NCBI GenBank assembly: GCA_019239415.1
Contig: JAFAZW010000028.1
Coordinates: forward strand, 1-55,925
Direction: 5' to 3'
Origin: Alphaproteobacteria bacterium
GTDB taxonomy: Bacteria; Pseudomonadota; Alphaproteobacteria; Sphingomonadales; Sphingomonadaceae
DNA: 55,925 bases
Shown piece after piece: positions 7,658 to 14,055 of this stretch. The notes under the pieces are model-generated. The model ran no database searches. It was not told where the DNA came from and saw only the letters and a list, made by a program, of their open reading frames with translations. The translations under genes and the position numbers were made by a program. The stretch's first letter is position 1. Each line of letters starts with the position of its first letter.

Positions 7658-8722
7658 TTACGCCATCAGCTGGTGGCGCTTCATCGCGTGGCGGAGCTGG
7701 TCGTAGGTGAGCGCCAGCGCCGTCGCCGCCTGGCGCTGGTTCCAGCGGCACTTTTCGAGCGCGGCGGCGAGGATCGCCTTCTCATATTCGGCGACGGCGA
7801 GGCGGAAGTCGGCACAGGCGGCGGGATCCCATTGCGGCGCCGGGAGCGCGGCGTCCGGCGGCAGGATCTCGACCGCGCCGGCCGGCGGCTCCGCGCCGCC
7901 CGCCGCGGGCGCCGGCGCCGGGAGCGGGCGCCAGGGGGATTCGAACGGATCGAACTGGATCCGGTCGATCGGCGCGGCCGCGTCGCCCCAGCGATAGACC
8001 GCGCGCTCGACGACGTTGCGCAGCTCCCGGACGTTGCCGGGCCAGCGATATTCGAGCAGCCGGTTCATCGCGCCGGCGCTGAAGCCGGGCCAACTCTCCC
8101 AGTCGAGCTCGAGCCCCATGCGCCGGCCGAAATGGTCGGCGAGGATCGGGATGTCGCTGGAACGATTCCTGAGCGGCGGCAGCGTCACCACCTCGAAGGA
8201 CAGGCGGTCGAGCAGGTCGGCCCGAAAGCGGCCCTCGTCGGCGAGGCGGGGCAGATGCTCGTTGGTCGCGGCGACGATGCGCACGTCGACGGTGAGCGGC
8301 TTGGAGGCGCCGATCCGCGTCACCTCGCCATATTCGACCGCGCGCAGCAGCCGTTCCTGCGCCGCCATGCTGAGCGTCGCCAACTCGTCGAGGAACAAGG
8401 TGCCCCCGTCCGCTTCCTCGAAGCGGCCGACGCGCGACTTGCTGGCGCCGGTGAACGAACCCGCCTCGTGGCCGAACAGCTCCGCCTCGATCAAGGTCTC
8501 GGGGAGAGCGGCGCAGTTCATCGTCACCAGCGGACCGTCCCAGCGGCTCGAGAGGTGGTGCAGGCGCTCGGCGATCAGTTCCTTGCCGGTGCCGCGCTCG
8601 CCAATCACCAGCACCGGCCGGTCGAGCGGCGCCGCCCGGCTCGCCCGCTCGACCGCGTCGAGGAAGGAGGAGGATTGGCCGACCAGCTGCGTGTTGCGAT
8701 CCATGCCCAAATGTTGGGACAT
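7658..8722 (-). CDS. pspF: PspF, sigma-54 activator of the phage-shock operon
   Basis: Enhancer-binding ATPase that remodels sigma-54 RNA polymerase at the divergent psp promoter. With ATG 8722 as start the protein is 354 residues; ATG 8704 (MDRN) is an equally plausible start, and the longer frame to 8812 would overlap the promoter. It lacks a receiver domain, as PspF does. Walker A is GERGTGKE (about 41-48) and Walker B GGTLFLDE (about 106-113). The sigma-54 contact loop reads GSFTGA (about 88-93) instead of GAFTGA. DNA-binding HTH residues lie at the C-terminus (NQRQAATALALTYDQLRHA). In the well-studied system PspA binds PspF and inhibits it until envelope stress. A linker rich in Pro and Ala precedes the HTH. 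Confidence 0.92.
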   Translation of the reverse strand: MSQHLGMDRNTQLVGQSSSFLDAVERASRAAPLDRPVLVIGERGTGKELIAERLHHLSSRWDGPLVTMNCAALPETLIEAELFGHEAGSFTGASKSRVGRFEEADGGTLFLDELATLSMAAQERLLRAVEYGEVTRIGASKPLTVDVRIVAATNEHLPRLADEGRFRADLLDRLSFEVVTLPPLRNRSSDIPILADHFGRRMGLELDWESWPGFSAGAMNRLLEYRWPGNVRELRNVVERAVYRWGDAAAPIDRIQFDPFESPWRPLPAPAPAAGGAEPPAGAVEILPPDAALPAPQWDPAACADFRLAVAEYEKAILAAALEKCRWNQRQAATALALTYDQLRHAMKRHQLMA

Positions 8723-8779
8723 TTCGCCGACGCTTGGCAAGTCCCTTGGCGACGAAAGTGGCAGGCCGGACGATGAAAA

Positions 8780-8795
8780 TGGCGGATTTCCGCCA
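8780..8795. promoter_or_regulatory. Palindrome, candidate PspF upstream activating site
   Basis: TGGCGGATTTCCGCCA is a 7-2-7 inverted repeat centred about 44 bases upstream of the predicted transcript start of the psp operon. Enhancer-binding proteins normally bind such palindromes upstream of a sigma-54 promoter. It lies between the divergent pspF and psp genes, where PspF sites are expected. Binding is inferred from position and symmetry only. Confidence 0.5.
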
Positions 8796-8805
8796 CTTCC
8801 CGCAC

Positions 8806-8822
8806 CTGGCACGGCTCTTGTT
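8806..8822 (+). promoter_or_regulatory. Sigma-54 (-24/-12) promoter of the psp operon
   Basis: CTGGCACGGCTCTTGTT matches the sigma-54 consensus (YTGGCACGrNNNTTGCW), with the -24 GG at 8808-8809. The -12 element reads GT rather than GC (8820-8821). The spacing is correct. Transcription would start near 8832 and read into the small gene at 8874 and pspA. The divergent PspF gene strongly supports this assignment. Confidence 0.75.
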
Positions 8823-8873
8823 TAGGGATGGGCACAACCGCTTCGGCGGATCAGGGAATTCAGGGAGGAAGAC

Positions 8874-8999
8874 ATGTTCAACACCGGCAAAATCACCCAG
8901 GCGCTCCTCGCCGTCGTGCTCGCCGCCGCCTTTTCCGCGACCGCCGTCGGCGCCGCGGTCGGTCCGGCCCACGGCATCGAGACGACTCGCCTTGCGTGA
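8874..8999 (+). CDS. Small psp-operon leader gene, 41 residues, signal-like
   Basis: ATG 8874 follows a strong Shine-Dalgarno (GGGAGGAAG, ending about 3 bases before the start). The frame runs to TGA at 8997-8999. The peptide opens MFNTGKITQALLAVVLAAAF and continues with a small-residue stretch SATAVGAAVGPAHG before a short polar tail, so it looks like a signal peptide or a single transmembrane helix. It is the first gene after the sigma-54 promoter and precedes pspA, with a stable hairpin between them. Short genes in this position also occur, as I recall, in other sphingomonads. It could be a secreted micro-protein, a membrane stress peptide, or a translated leader that tunes pspA expression. 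Confidence 0.65.
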   Translation: MFNTGKITQALLAVVLAAAFSATAVGAAVGPAHGIETTRLA

Positions 9000-9035
9000 T
9001 GCCGCCATCCGGGTCAGGCTGTGTAGCGCCTGATC

Positions 9036-9091
9036 CGGCGGCAGGGGCCCCGGGGCGGCTTCGCCCCCTTGCCTCCCCGGGCCCCTGCCGG
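9036..9091 (+). promoter_or_regulatory. Strong hairpin between the small leader gene and pspA
   Basis: An inverted repeat (left arm CCGGCGGCAGGGGCCCCGGG, right arm CCCGGGCCCCTGCCGG) can form a very GC-rich stem of about 20 pairs with a short loop around GGCTTCGCCC. There is no U-run, because the pspA ribosome binding site (AAGGAG near 9100) follows directly. It may stabilise the downstream mRNA, mark a processing point, or attenuate read-through. Confidence 0.6.
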
Positions 9092-9112
9092 CCAGGCTTT
9101 AAGGAGTAAGGA

Positions 9113-9787
9113 ATGGGTATTTTCTCCCGCACCCGCGACATCGTCGCCGCCAATTTCGCCGACCTGCTCGACAAGGCGGAAGACCCGGCCAAGATGATCC
9201 GGATGATCATCCTCGAGATGGAGGAGACGCTCGTCGAGGTGCGCGCCTCCGCCGCGCGCACGATCGCCGACCAGAAGGAGATGCGCCGCCAGATCGCCCG
9301 CCTCGACAAGCTGCAGGACAGCTGGGTCGAGAAGGCCGAGCTCGCGCTTTCCAAGGGCCGCGAGGATCTCGCCAAGGCGGCTCTCGTCGAAAGGCAGAAG
9401 GCGGCCGACATGGGCGACAGCCTGAAAGCCGAGATCGAGGTGCTCGACGAAGCGCTCCGGGCGTCCGAGGCCGACATCGCCAAGCTCCAGGGCAAGCTGC
9501 GGGAGGCGCGCACGCGCCAGAACGCGATCCAGAGCCGGCTCGAGAATGCCAACCAGCGTGCGCGCCTCAGGGAAATGTATGCCGGGCCGAAGGTCGACGA
9601 CGCCTTCTCGCGCTTCGACGTGCTCGAGCGCCATGCCGACCTCGCCGAGGGCCGTGCCGACGCCCTCGCGCTCGGCGCCCCGCCCAAGACGCTCGACGAG
9701 GAAATCGCCGAGCTCCGCAATTCCGAGAAGGTCGACGCCGAGCTCGAGGCTCTCAAGGCGCGGCTGAACCAGGCCAAGGAGGGCTGA
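9113..9787 (+). CDS. pspA: PspA, phage-shock membrane-maintenance protein (ESCRT-III-like)
   Basis: A 224-residue PspA/IM30 protein. The N-terminal amphipathic helix is MGIFSRTRDIVAANFADLLD, followed by the typical DPAKMIRMIILEMEETL and then near-continuous coiled coil to about residue 185. PspA binds PspF to hold the operon off, and on stress assembles on the inner membrane to limit proton leakage. A Shine-Dalgarno TAAGGAG precedes ATG 9113. It is the first large gene of the operon and is followed 4 bases later by pspB. The length matches enterobacterial PspA (about 222). Confidence 0.95.
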   Translation: MGIFSRTRDIVAANFADLLDKAEDPAKMIRMIILEMEETLVEVRASAARTIADQKEMRRQIARLDKLQDSWVEKAELALSKGREDLAKAALVERQKAADMGDSLKAEIEVLDEALRASEADIAKLQGKLREARTRQNAIQSRLENANQRARLREMYAGPKVDDAFSRFDVLERHADLAEGRADALALGAPPKTLDEEIAELRNSEKVDAELEALKARLNQAKEG

Positions 9788-9791
9788 GGCG

Positions 9792-10100
9792 ATGCACGAC
9801 GTCACCGGCCTCTTCGCCGTCGCCGCCATCTTCATCGGTCTGCCGTGGCTGATCTTCCACTACGTCACTCAGTGGAAGAAGAACGGGACGCTGACCCGCG
9901 AGGACGAGAATCTGCTCGACGAGCTGTACGACCTCGCCCGCCGGCTCGACGACCGGATGTGCTCGATCGAGCGGATCATGGCCGCCGAGAACCCCAATTG
10001 GCGCCAGGTCGGCTGCGACCCGGTCGACGCCCTCGACCATCATATCGACGAGCTCGGCGCCATCCGCAGCCGCAGCCCCGCAGGGAGGACCCGCGCATGA
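9792..10100 (+). CDS. pspB: PspB, envelope stress membrane protein
   Basis: A 102-residue protein with one N-terminal transmembrane helix (about residues 7-27, FAVAAIFIGLPWLIFHYV), a basic cytoplasmic flank and a C-terminal coiled coil. The PspB hallmark is LDDRMCSIERIMAAENPNWR near residues 51-70. It extends about 30 residues past the point where E. coli PspB ends. With PspC it senses envelope stress and recruits PspA away from PspF. Its TGA overlaps the pspC ATG (ATGA at 10097-10100), which indicates translational coupling. Confidence 0.9.
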   Translation: MHDVTGLFAVAAIFIGLPWLIFHYVTQWKKNGTLTREDENLLDELYDLARRLDDRMCSIERIMAAENPNWRQVGCDPVDALDHHIDELGAIRSRSPAGRTRA

Positions 10101-10480
10101 GCGCCCGGCACACCAAATTCTATCTCGATAAGCAGAACAAGAAGTGGAAGGGCGTCTGCGCCGGGATCGCCGACTATACCGGCTTCGACGCGACGCTGAT
10201 CCGCATCGGGCTGGTCGTCCTGACCTTCGTCGGCGGCTTCCCCTGGACGCTGATCGCCTACTGGGTCGCCGCCTGGATCGCGCCGGTCAAGCCGCACGAG
10301 CTGATCGCCGAGACGGCGGAGGAGGCGAAGTTCTGGCAGGGCGTGCGCACCTCGCCGGCGCGCACCGTCCGCGACGTCCGCTCCCGCTTCCGCGAGATCG
10401 ACCGCCGCCTCGCCGACGTCGAGGCCTATGTCACCAGCTCGAACGGGCGCCTCGCCCGCGAAATCGAAAGCCTGCGCTGA
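10097..10480 (+). CDS. pspC: PspC, envelope stress membrane sensor
   Basis: The start is ATG 10097, overlapping the pspB stop; an in-frame extension upstream lies inside pspB and is rejected. The 127-residue protein has the PspC domain at residues about 5-65 (KWKGVCAGIADYTGFDATLI, then a hydrophobic helix through GGFPWTLIAYWVAAWIA). Its C-terminal tail, after a linker, reads RLADVEAY, then six residues later LAREIESLR. That pattern is shared with the five small genes downstream, which suggests the tail pairs with them. PspC normally receives stress signals with PspB. Confidence 0.9.
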   Translation: MSARHTKFYLDKQNKKWKGVCAGIADYTGFDATLIRIGLVVLTFVGGFPWTLIAYWVAAWIAPVKPHELIAETAEEAKFWQGVRTSPARTVRDVRSRFREIDRRLADVEAYVTSSNGRLAREIESLR

Positions 10481-10504
10481 GCGCGTCGGGCCAAGGGGGA
10501 AGAG

Positions 10505-10771
10505 ATGAACCTGGGAATCCTGATCCCGATCGCGGCGGTGACCATCGGTCCGATCGCCTGGGTCGCGAACAATTGGATTCGTGCCAAGCACGGCTATCCG
10601 CTGGAAGGGCGCAGGGGCGAGCTCGCCGTACGGGAAGACCCGGCGCTGGCCGCGGAGAACGCCGCGCTAAGGAGCCAGGTCGAGCGGCTGGAGGAGCGGC
10701 TGCGGGTGCTGGAGCGGATCGCCACCGATCCGGCGGAGCGGACCGCCCGTGAAATCGAAGCGCTGCGCTGA
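10505..10771 (+). CDS. PspB-like small membrane/coiled-coil protein, paralog 1
   Basis: An 88-residue protein with an N-terminal transmembrane helix (about residues 4-22, then WIRAKHGYPLEG) and a C-terminal leucine zipper with LEERLRVLERIATD and EIEALR. The zipper resembles the end of PspB (ERIQALESI in E. coli). The element W(I/L)RxKHGYPL(D/E)G is shared with the next gene, so the two are the closest pair. It has a Shine-Dalgarno AGGGGGAAGAG before ATG 10505 and lies 24 bases after pspC. Function is inferred: a membrane-anchored partner in the phage-shock complex. Confidence 0.75.
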   Translation: MNLGILIPIAAVTIGPIAWVANNWIRAKHGYPLEGRRGELAVREDPALAAENAALRSQVERLEERLRVLERIATDPAERTAREIEALR

Positions 10772-10795
10772 GCGCGGCGGAAGAGGGGATAGAAA

Positions 10796-11122
10796 ATGGA
10801 CCCGATGAAGTACAATTTCCTGATGAGCATCCTGCCGATGGTGGCGGTGGTCGCGAGCGTCGGCGTCATCGGCTGGGTGGTCACCACCTGGCTGCGCATC
10901 AAGCACGGCTATCCGCTCGACGGCGCCTGGGGCCAGGCCATCTACCCGAAGAAGAACGAGGAAGCGATGGAGCGGATCAAGCTGCTCTCCTCCGAGAATG
11001 CGCAGTTGCGCGCCGAATTGGGCTCGATCAAGGACCGGCTCGCCACCGTCGAGCGCATCGTCACCGACGACAGCCACCGCCTGACGCAGGAGATCGAAGC
11101 CCTGCGCCTGCCGAAGAATTAG
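10796..11122 (+). CDS. PspB-like small membrane/coiled-coil protein, paralog 2
   Basis: A 108-residue protein and the longest of the set. One transmembrane helix (about residues 10-32, MVAVVASVGVIGWVVTTWL) is followed by RIKHGYPLDGAWG, a charged spacer, and a coiled coil ending IKDRLATVERIVTD and EIEALR. Its arrangement repeats paralog 1 with a 15-20 residue longer spacer. ATG 10796 has GAGGGGATAG upstream. It sits 24 bases after paralog 1, the same gap as between pspC and paralog 1, consistent with tandem duplication. Confidence 0.75.
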   Translation: MDPMKYNFLMSILPMVAVVASVGVIGWVVTTWLRIKHGYPLDGAWGQAIYPKKNEEAMERIKLLSSENAQLRAELGSIKDRLATVERIVTDDSHRLTQEIEALRLPKN

Positions 11123-11134
11123 AGGACAAGGGCT

Positions 11135-11401
11135 ATGCACGACCTTCGTTTTCTCATCCCGATCGTCGCCCTGATGATCCCGATCTTCGCGATCATCTCC
11201 CGCAACGTCGGCCGCCTGATCCGCCTGAAGGAGAAGCAGCTCGACATGATCGGCGTCCAGTCCGCCGAGAAGGCGGCGCAATATGCGGCGCAGACCGAGC
11301 GGCTGGAGCAGCGGGTGCGGGTGCTGGAGCGGATCGTCACCGACAAGGGCCTCGGCGTCGCCGACGAGATCGAGCGGCTGCGCGACGAGCGGGTCAACTG
11401 A
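11135..11401 (+). CDS. PspB-like small membrane/coiled-coil protein, paralog 3
   Basis: An 88-residue protein with a short N-terminal membrane helix (FLIPIVALMIPIFAIIS), a basic region RNVGRLIRLKEKQ, and a coiled coil ending LEQRVRVLERIVTD and EIERLRDERVN. It lacks the KHGYPL element of paralogs 1 and 2 but keeps the zipper. ATG 11135 is preceded by AGAGGACAAGG. The gap to the previous stop is 12 bases. The likely role is the same as for its neighbours, on the cytoplasmic face of the inner membrane. Confidence 0.72.
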   Translation: MHDLRFLIPIVALMIPIFAIISRNVGRLIRLKEKQLDMIGVQSAEKAAQYAAQTERLEQRVRVLERIVTDKGLGVADEIERLRDERVN

Positions 11402-11411
11402 GGACAGCGCC

Positions 11412-11645
11412 ATGAACCAGTACGAATTCGTCCTCGGCATCGTCCTCATCGTGATGGTCGCCAGCATCGTGCGGACCATGGTGCGGCAGAATCCGCCGAA
11501 GCGCCCCGCCGCGCCGGACGCCGAAGCCGACCGGCTGCGCGACGAGGTCAAGGTGCTCAAGGAGCGGATCCAGGTGCTGGAGCGGATCGCCACCGACAAG
11601 AGCGTGATGCTCGACCGCGAGATCGAGGAATTGAGGCACCGCTGA
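11412..11645 (+). CDS. PspB-like small membrane/coiled-coil protein, paralog 4
   Basis: The start is ATG 11412, with GAGGA upstream; the frame is open further back but inside the preceding gene. The 77-residue product has one membrane helix (residues about 5-22, EFVLGIVLIVMVASIVRTM), a Pro/Ala/Asp spacer, then VLKERIQVLERIATD and EIEELRHR. This is the copy whose zipper most resembles the E. coli PspB motif ERIQALESI. Its TGA overlaps the ATG of paralog 5. Confidence 0.72.
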   Translation: MNQYEFVLGIVLIVMVASIVRTMVRQNPPKRPAAPDAEADRLRDEVKVLKERIQVLERIATDKSVMLDREIEELRHR

Positions 11646-11857
11646 TGACCGGCGATCCGGCCCTCCTCTACGCCCTCACCGCTCTCGCGGCGGTGACCAT
11701 GCTGAGCCTCGCGCTGCTTCGGGCCTGGCACGGCTGGCTCGCGCTGCGCCGCGTCCAGCTCGAGGCGGGCGCCGGGGGCGCCGGCGGGCTGGACGTGAGC
11801 GGCCTGCGCGCCCGGGTGAAGCGGCTCGAAGCGATCGCCAGCGGCCTCGACGGCTGA
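11645..11857 (+). CDS. PspB-like small membrane protein, paralog 5 (short zipper)
   Basis: A 70-residue protein whose ATG 11645 overlaps the preceding stop (TGATG), implying coupled translation. It has a transmembrane helix at about residues 8-26 (LYALTALAAVTMLSLALL), a Gly/Ala spacer, and a reduced C-terminal motif LRARVKRLEAIASGLDG. The first half of the shared zipper is kept; the terminal EIExLR part is lost. It is the last gene of the psp operon. Confidence 0.65.
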   Translation: MTGDPALLYALTALAAVTMLSLALLRAWHGWLALRRVQLEAGAGGAGGLDVSGLRARVKRLEAIASGLDG

Positions 11858-11892
11858 CTTGCGCCGCGCGGGACACTCCCGCAGCCTATCCC

Positions 11893-11974
11893 GTTCGAGC
11901 TGAGCCTGTCGAAGCCCTACTCTTTTTTTCGCAGCATGAGAGAAGGACGGGGCTTCGACAGGCTCAGCCCGAAC
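11893..11974. repeat. Inverted repeat, GTTCGAGCTGAGCCTGTCGAAG family
   Basis: Arms 11893-11917 and 11950-11974 are 25-base inverted copies with one mismatch (core GCTGAGCCTGTCGAAGCCC), separated by a 32-base loop containing a T7 run. This sequence is, as I recall, a common dispersed intergenic palindrome in sphingomonads. Lying after the last psp gene, it may end or stabilise that transcript. It also falls within the open frame upstream of sufE, which is why the sufE start was placed after it. Confidence 0.8.
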
Positions 11975-11992
11975 GGTTTTCTCATTCCAACC

Positions 11993-12457
11993 ATGGCGAA
12001 TAGTCTCTACGCGCCTGACATGGCCGCCCCCACGTCACTCGAAGAGGTTCAGCGCGAGTTCGAAGCCTACGAGGTTCTCTCGGACGATCCGAAGATCGAA
12101 CGTAACCGACTGCTCATTGCGCTGGCGAATACGCTCGAGCCGATGCCTGACGCTTTGAAAACCGACAGCACCCTCGTGCGCGGATGCAACGCAAGCGTTT
12201 GGGTCTATCCCCTCCCGTCCTCGGGCTCGGATCGACTCCACTTCCTCGCCGACAGCAACAGTGATCTGACCAAAGGGATCATAGCCCTGATCCTGCTGAC
12301 GGTGCAGGACAAGAGCGCTCGTGAGATCCTCGACATCGACATTGAAAAGAGCCTCGCGCCGCTTTCACTGTCCCAACATTTCACTTCTCTGCGAACGTCC
12401 GGCCTTAAGAACATGGTCCTGAAAATCCGGGAAACCGCCGAGCGGCTCGCCGGGTGA
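11993..12457 (+). CDS. sufE: SufE family cysteine-desulfurase sulfur acceptor
   Basis: SufE accepts persulfide sulfur from SufS and passes it to the SufBCD scaffold for Fe-S cluster assembly. The product is 154 residues from ATG 11993; a downstream ATG at 12020 (MAAPTSLEEV) is possible. The active Cys lies in VRGCNASVWVYP, matching the family V(K/R)GCxSxVW motif. The C-terminal helices contain LSLSQHFTSLRTSGLKNMV. No other suf genes are in the window, so this is a detached copy. The TGA overlaps the GTG of the next gene. Confidence 0.85.
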   Translation: MANSLYAPDMAAPTSLEEVQREFEAYEVLSDDPKIERNRLLIALANTLEPMPDALKTDSTLVRGCNASVWVYPLPSSGSDRLHFLADSNSDLTKGIIALILLTVQDKSAREILDIDIEKSLAPLSLSQHFTSLRTSGLKNMVLKIRETAERLAG

Positions 12458-12891
12458 GCCGCTTCGACTTCACCCAGGGTTTCGACCCGGAGGCTTTCAC
12501 CCACATGGTCCGCCGCGTCGGCCACGGCGGCGCGCTCGGCATTCATTACGTCGCGCACGGCGCGCATTGGGTGGAGCTCGGCCTCGACTATCAGGAGAAA
12601 CTGGTCGGCGTCGCCGAGACCGGGGTGCTCGCCTCGGGGCCGATCATCAGCCTCATGGACATGGCCACCAGCATGGCGATCTGGATGAAGCTCGGCCGCT
12701 TCCGCCCCCAGGCGACGCTCGACCTCAGGGTCGACTATCTGCGCCCGGCGACCCCCGGCCGCCGCATCGTCGGCCGCGGCGAATGCTACGGCCTCACCAA
12801 GAGCATCGCCTTCGTGCGCGGCACCGCCCATGACGGCGACGCGGAGGATCCGGTGGCGCACGTCACGGGCACCTTCATCGGCACGGAGTGA
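12454..12891 (+). CDS. PaaI-type hotdog thioesterase
   Basis: A 145-residue single hotdog-fold acyl-CoA thioesterase-like protein. It starts at GTG 12454, overlapping the sufE stop (GTGA). The central hotdog helix begins after VLASGPIISLMDMATSMAIW, with the conserved polar residues of the PaaI subgroup, followed by strands ATLDLRVDYLRPATPGRRIVG and AHVTGTFIG. The likely role is hydrolysis of an aryl- or acyl-CoA. The substrate cannot be deduced. Translational coupling to sufE suggests co-expression rather than a shared pathway. Confidence 0.8.
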   Translation: MSRFDFTQGFDPEAFTHMVRRVGHGGALGIHYVAHGAHWVELGLDYQEKLVGVAETGVLASGPIISLMDMATSMAIWMKLGRFRPQATLDLRVDYLRPATPGRRIVGRGECYGLTKSIAFVRGTAHDGDAEDPVAHVTGTFIGTE

Positions 12892-12900
12892 GTGCGGGTA

Positions 12901-13010
12901 GGGGACAGTCACCGGCCGTACAGTGCGCGCGCGGAGACACGTACCGGCCGCTCTGTATCGTGAAACCTCGCACAGGTCCGCGCGGCCGGTACGTGTCCCC
13001 TCCTGTCCCC
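12901..13010. repeat. Nested inverted repeat, GACACGTACCGGCC family
   Basis: Inner arms GACACGTACCGGCCG (12936-12950) and CGGCCGGTACGTGTC (12983-12997) are perfect inverted copies. They are nested within outer arms GGGGACAG (12901-12908) and CTGTCCCC (13003-13010). A related copy lies at 20769-20836. It fills the gap between convergent genes and could fold on either transcript. Confidence 0.8.
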
Positions 13011-13022
13011 GACCATCCCCTC

Positions 13023-13547
13023 CTACCCGCGCCGCTCCTCGGCCTTCTTCAGCACCTCGTAGGCCGCCTGCACCTGCTGGAAGCGCTTCGCCGCCTCCTC
13101 GTCCCCCGGCGCCGCGTCCGGGTGGTTGGCCTTGGCGAGGCGGCGGTAGGCGGCCTTGACGTCGTCGAAGCTCGCGTCGGTCTCGACCTCGAGCACGTCG
13201 AGCGCGCGCATCTCCTCGCGCGAGCGGGTGCCGTCGCCGGGGCCGGCCCACGCATATTGGGCCGACTGGCGGTAGCCGTCGTTGCCGCGCTTCTCGTCGG
13301 CCTCGCGGGCGGCGGCTTCCTCCGCGGTGAGGCCCTGGAAATAGTTCCAGTTGCGGTTGTATTCGGCGGCGTGGCTCTCACAGAACAGCCAGCGCTCGGG
13401 GCTGTTGGGCGCCTTGGGAGCGGGGTGGTTGCCGGGCGCGGTGCACCCCTCGCGGTCGCACAGCCGCACCTTCGCCGCCTCGCGGGCGCTGCCATAGCCG
13501 CGCCAGCGCGGAAAACCCCAGTCGTTGGAACGCGTCTGCTTCGCCAT
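13023..13547 (-). CDS. J-domain (DnaJ-class) protein
   Basis: The chosen start is ATG 13547 (MAKQTRSNDW); the longer open frame runs back into rnpB. The 174-residue protein has an N-terminal region with several Cys (LCDREGC, LFCESHA) that may bind a metal, and a C-terminal J domain. That domain holds LDVLEVETDASFDDVKAAYR then RLAKANHPDAAPGDE; the HPD triad needed to stimulate Hsp70 ATPase is present. This layout (Cys-containing N-terminus, terminal J domain) is known in alphaproteobacterial DnaJ-like proteins. It is likely a DnaK co-chaperone of unknown client. It lies immediately downstream of rnpB in the same direction. Confidence 0.85.
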   Translation of the reverse strand: MAKQTRSNDWGFPRWRGYGSAREAAKVRLCDREGCTAPGNHPAPKAPNSPERWLFCESHAAEYNRNWNYFQGLTAEEAAAREADEKRGNDGYRQSAQYAWAGPGDGTRSREEMRALDVLEVETDASFDDVKAAYRRLAKANHPDAAPGDEEAAKRFQQVQAAYEVLKKAEERRG

Positions 13548-13602
13548 CGGACCGCCAGATAGGGACTCCCGCCGGACGCCGCCAGCGCGATGAAAGGATA
13601 AT

Positions 13603-14049
13603 GCCAGAGGATCTGTAAGCCGGGTTCTGTCCATCCGCCTTCGCCAAGGCTTCGGCGGACTGGGCGACCATTCCTCTAGGAGACGGATCGCTCCGCCCCT
13701 CCAGCGACCAACCCGGACGACAAGGCGGAACACCCGGCGTCGTCCCTATTCGGTCTTGCTCCCGGTGGGGTTTACCGTGCCGGCGCCCGTTGCCGGGGCC
13801 GCGGTGGGCTCTTACCCCACCCTTTCACCGTCACGCATCCGAAGACTTGGGCCCGAAGGCTGCGCGACCTGCTTTCTGTTGCACTGTCCCTGACCCCGGA
13901 TCGAGCCCGGGGCCGCCGGGCGTTACCCGGCACCGTCGTTCCGTGGAGCCCGGACTTTCCTCCCACCTTCGCCGAGGCTTCGGCGGATAAACCCGGGGGC
14001 TTGTCCGCCATAGCTTCAGCGACGGCGGACGGCCGCCCGATCCTCTGGC
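13603..14049 (-). ncRNA. rnpB: RNase P RNA, bacterial class A
   Basis: On the minus strand the sequence contains the universal P4-forming blocks AGGAAAGTCCGGGCTCC (near 13950-13966) and, at the 3' end, GAACCCGGCTTACAGATCC. In between is the J11/12-like ACCGGGAGCAAGACCGAA segment. The ends pair perfectly as helix P1: GCCAGAGGATC at 14049-14039 with GATCCTCTGGC at 13613-13603. That gives a length of about 447 nt, typical of alphaproteobacteria. The RNA is the catalytic part of the ribozyme that matures tRNA 5' ends. Protein-coding frames across it are spurious. Confidence 0.95.
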
Positions 14050-14055
14050 GAGGCC

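Noticed and set aside
9036-9091. Intrinsic terminator after the small psp leader gene
   Set aside because: The stem is strong but is followed by the pspA ribosome binding site and no U-run, so it does not look like a terminator; listed as a regulatory hairpin instead.
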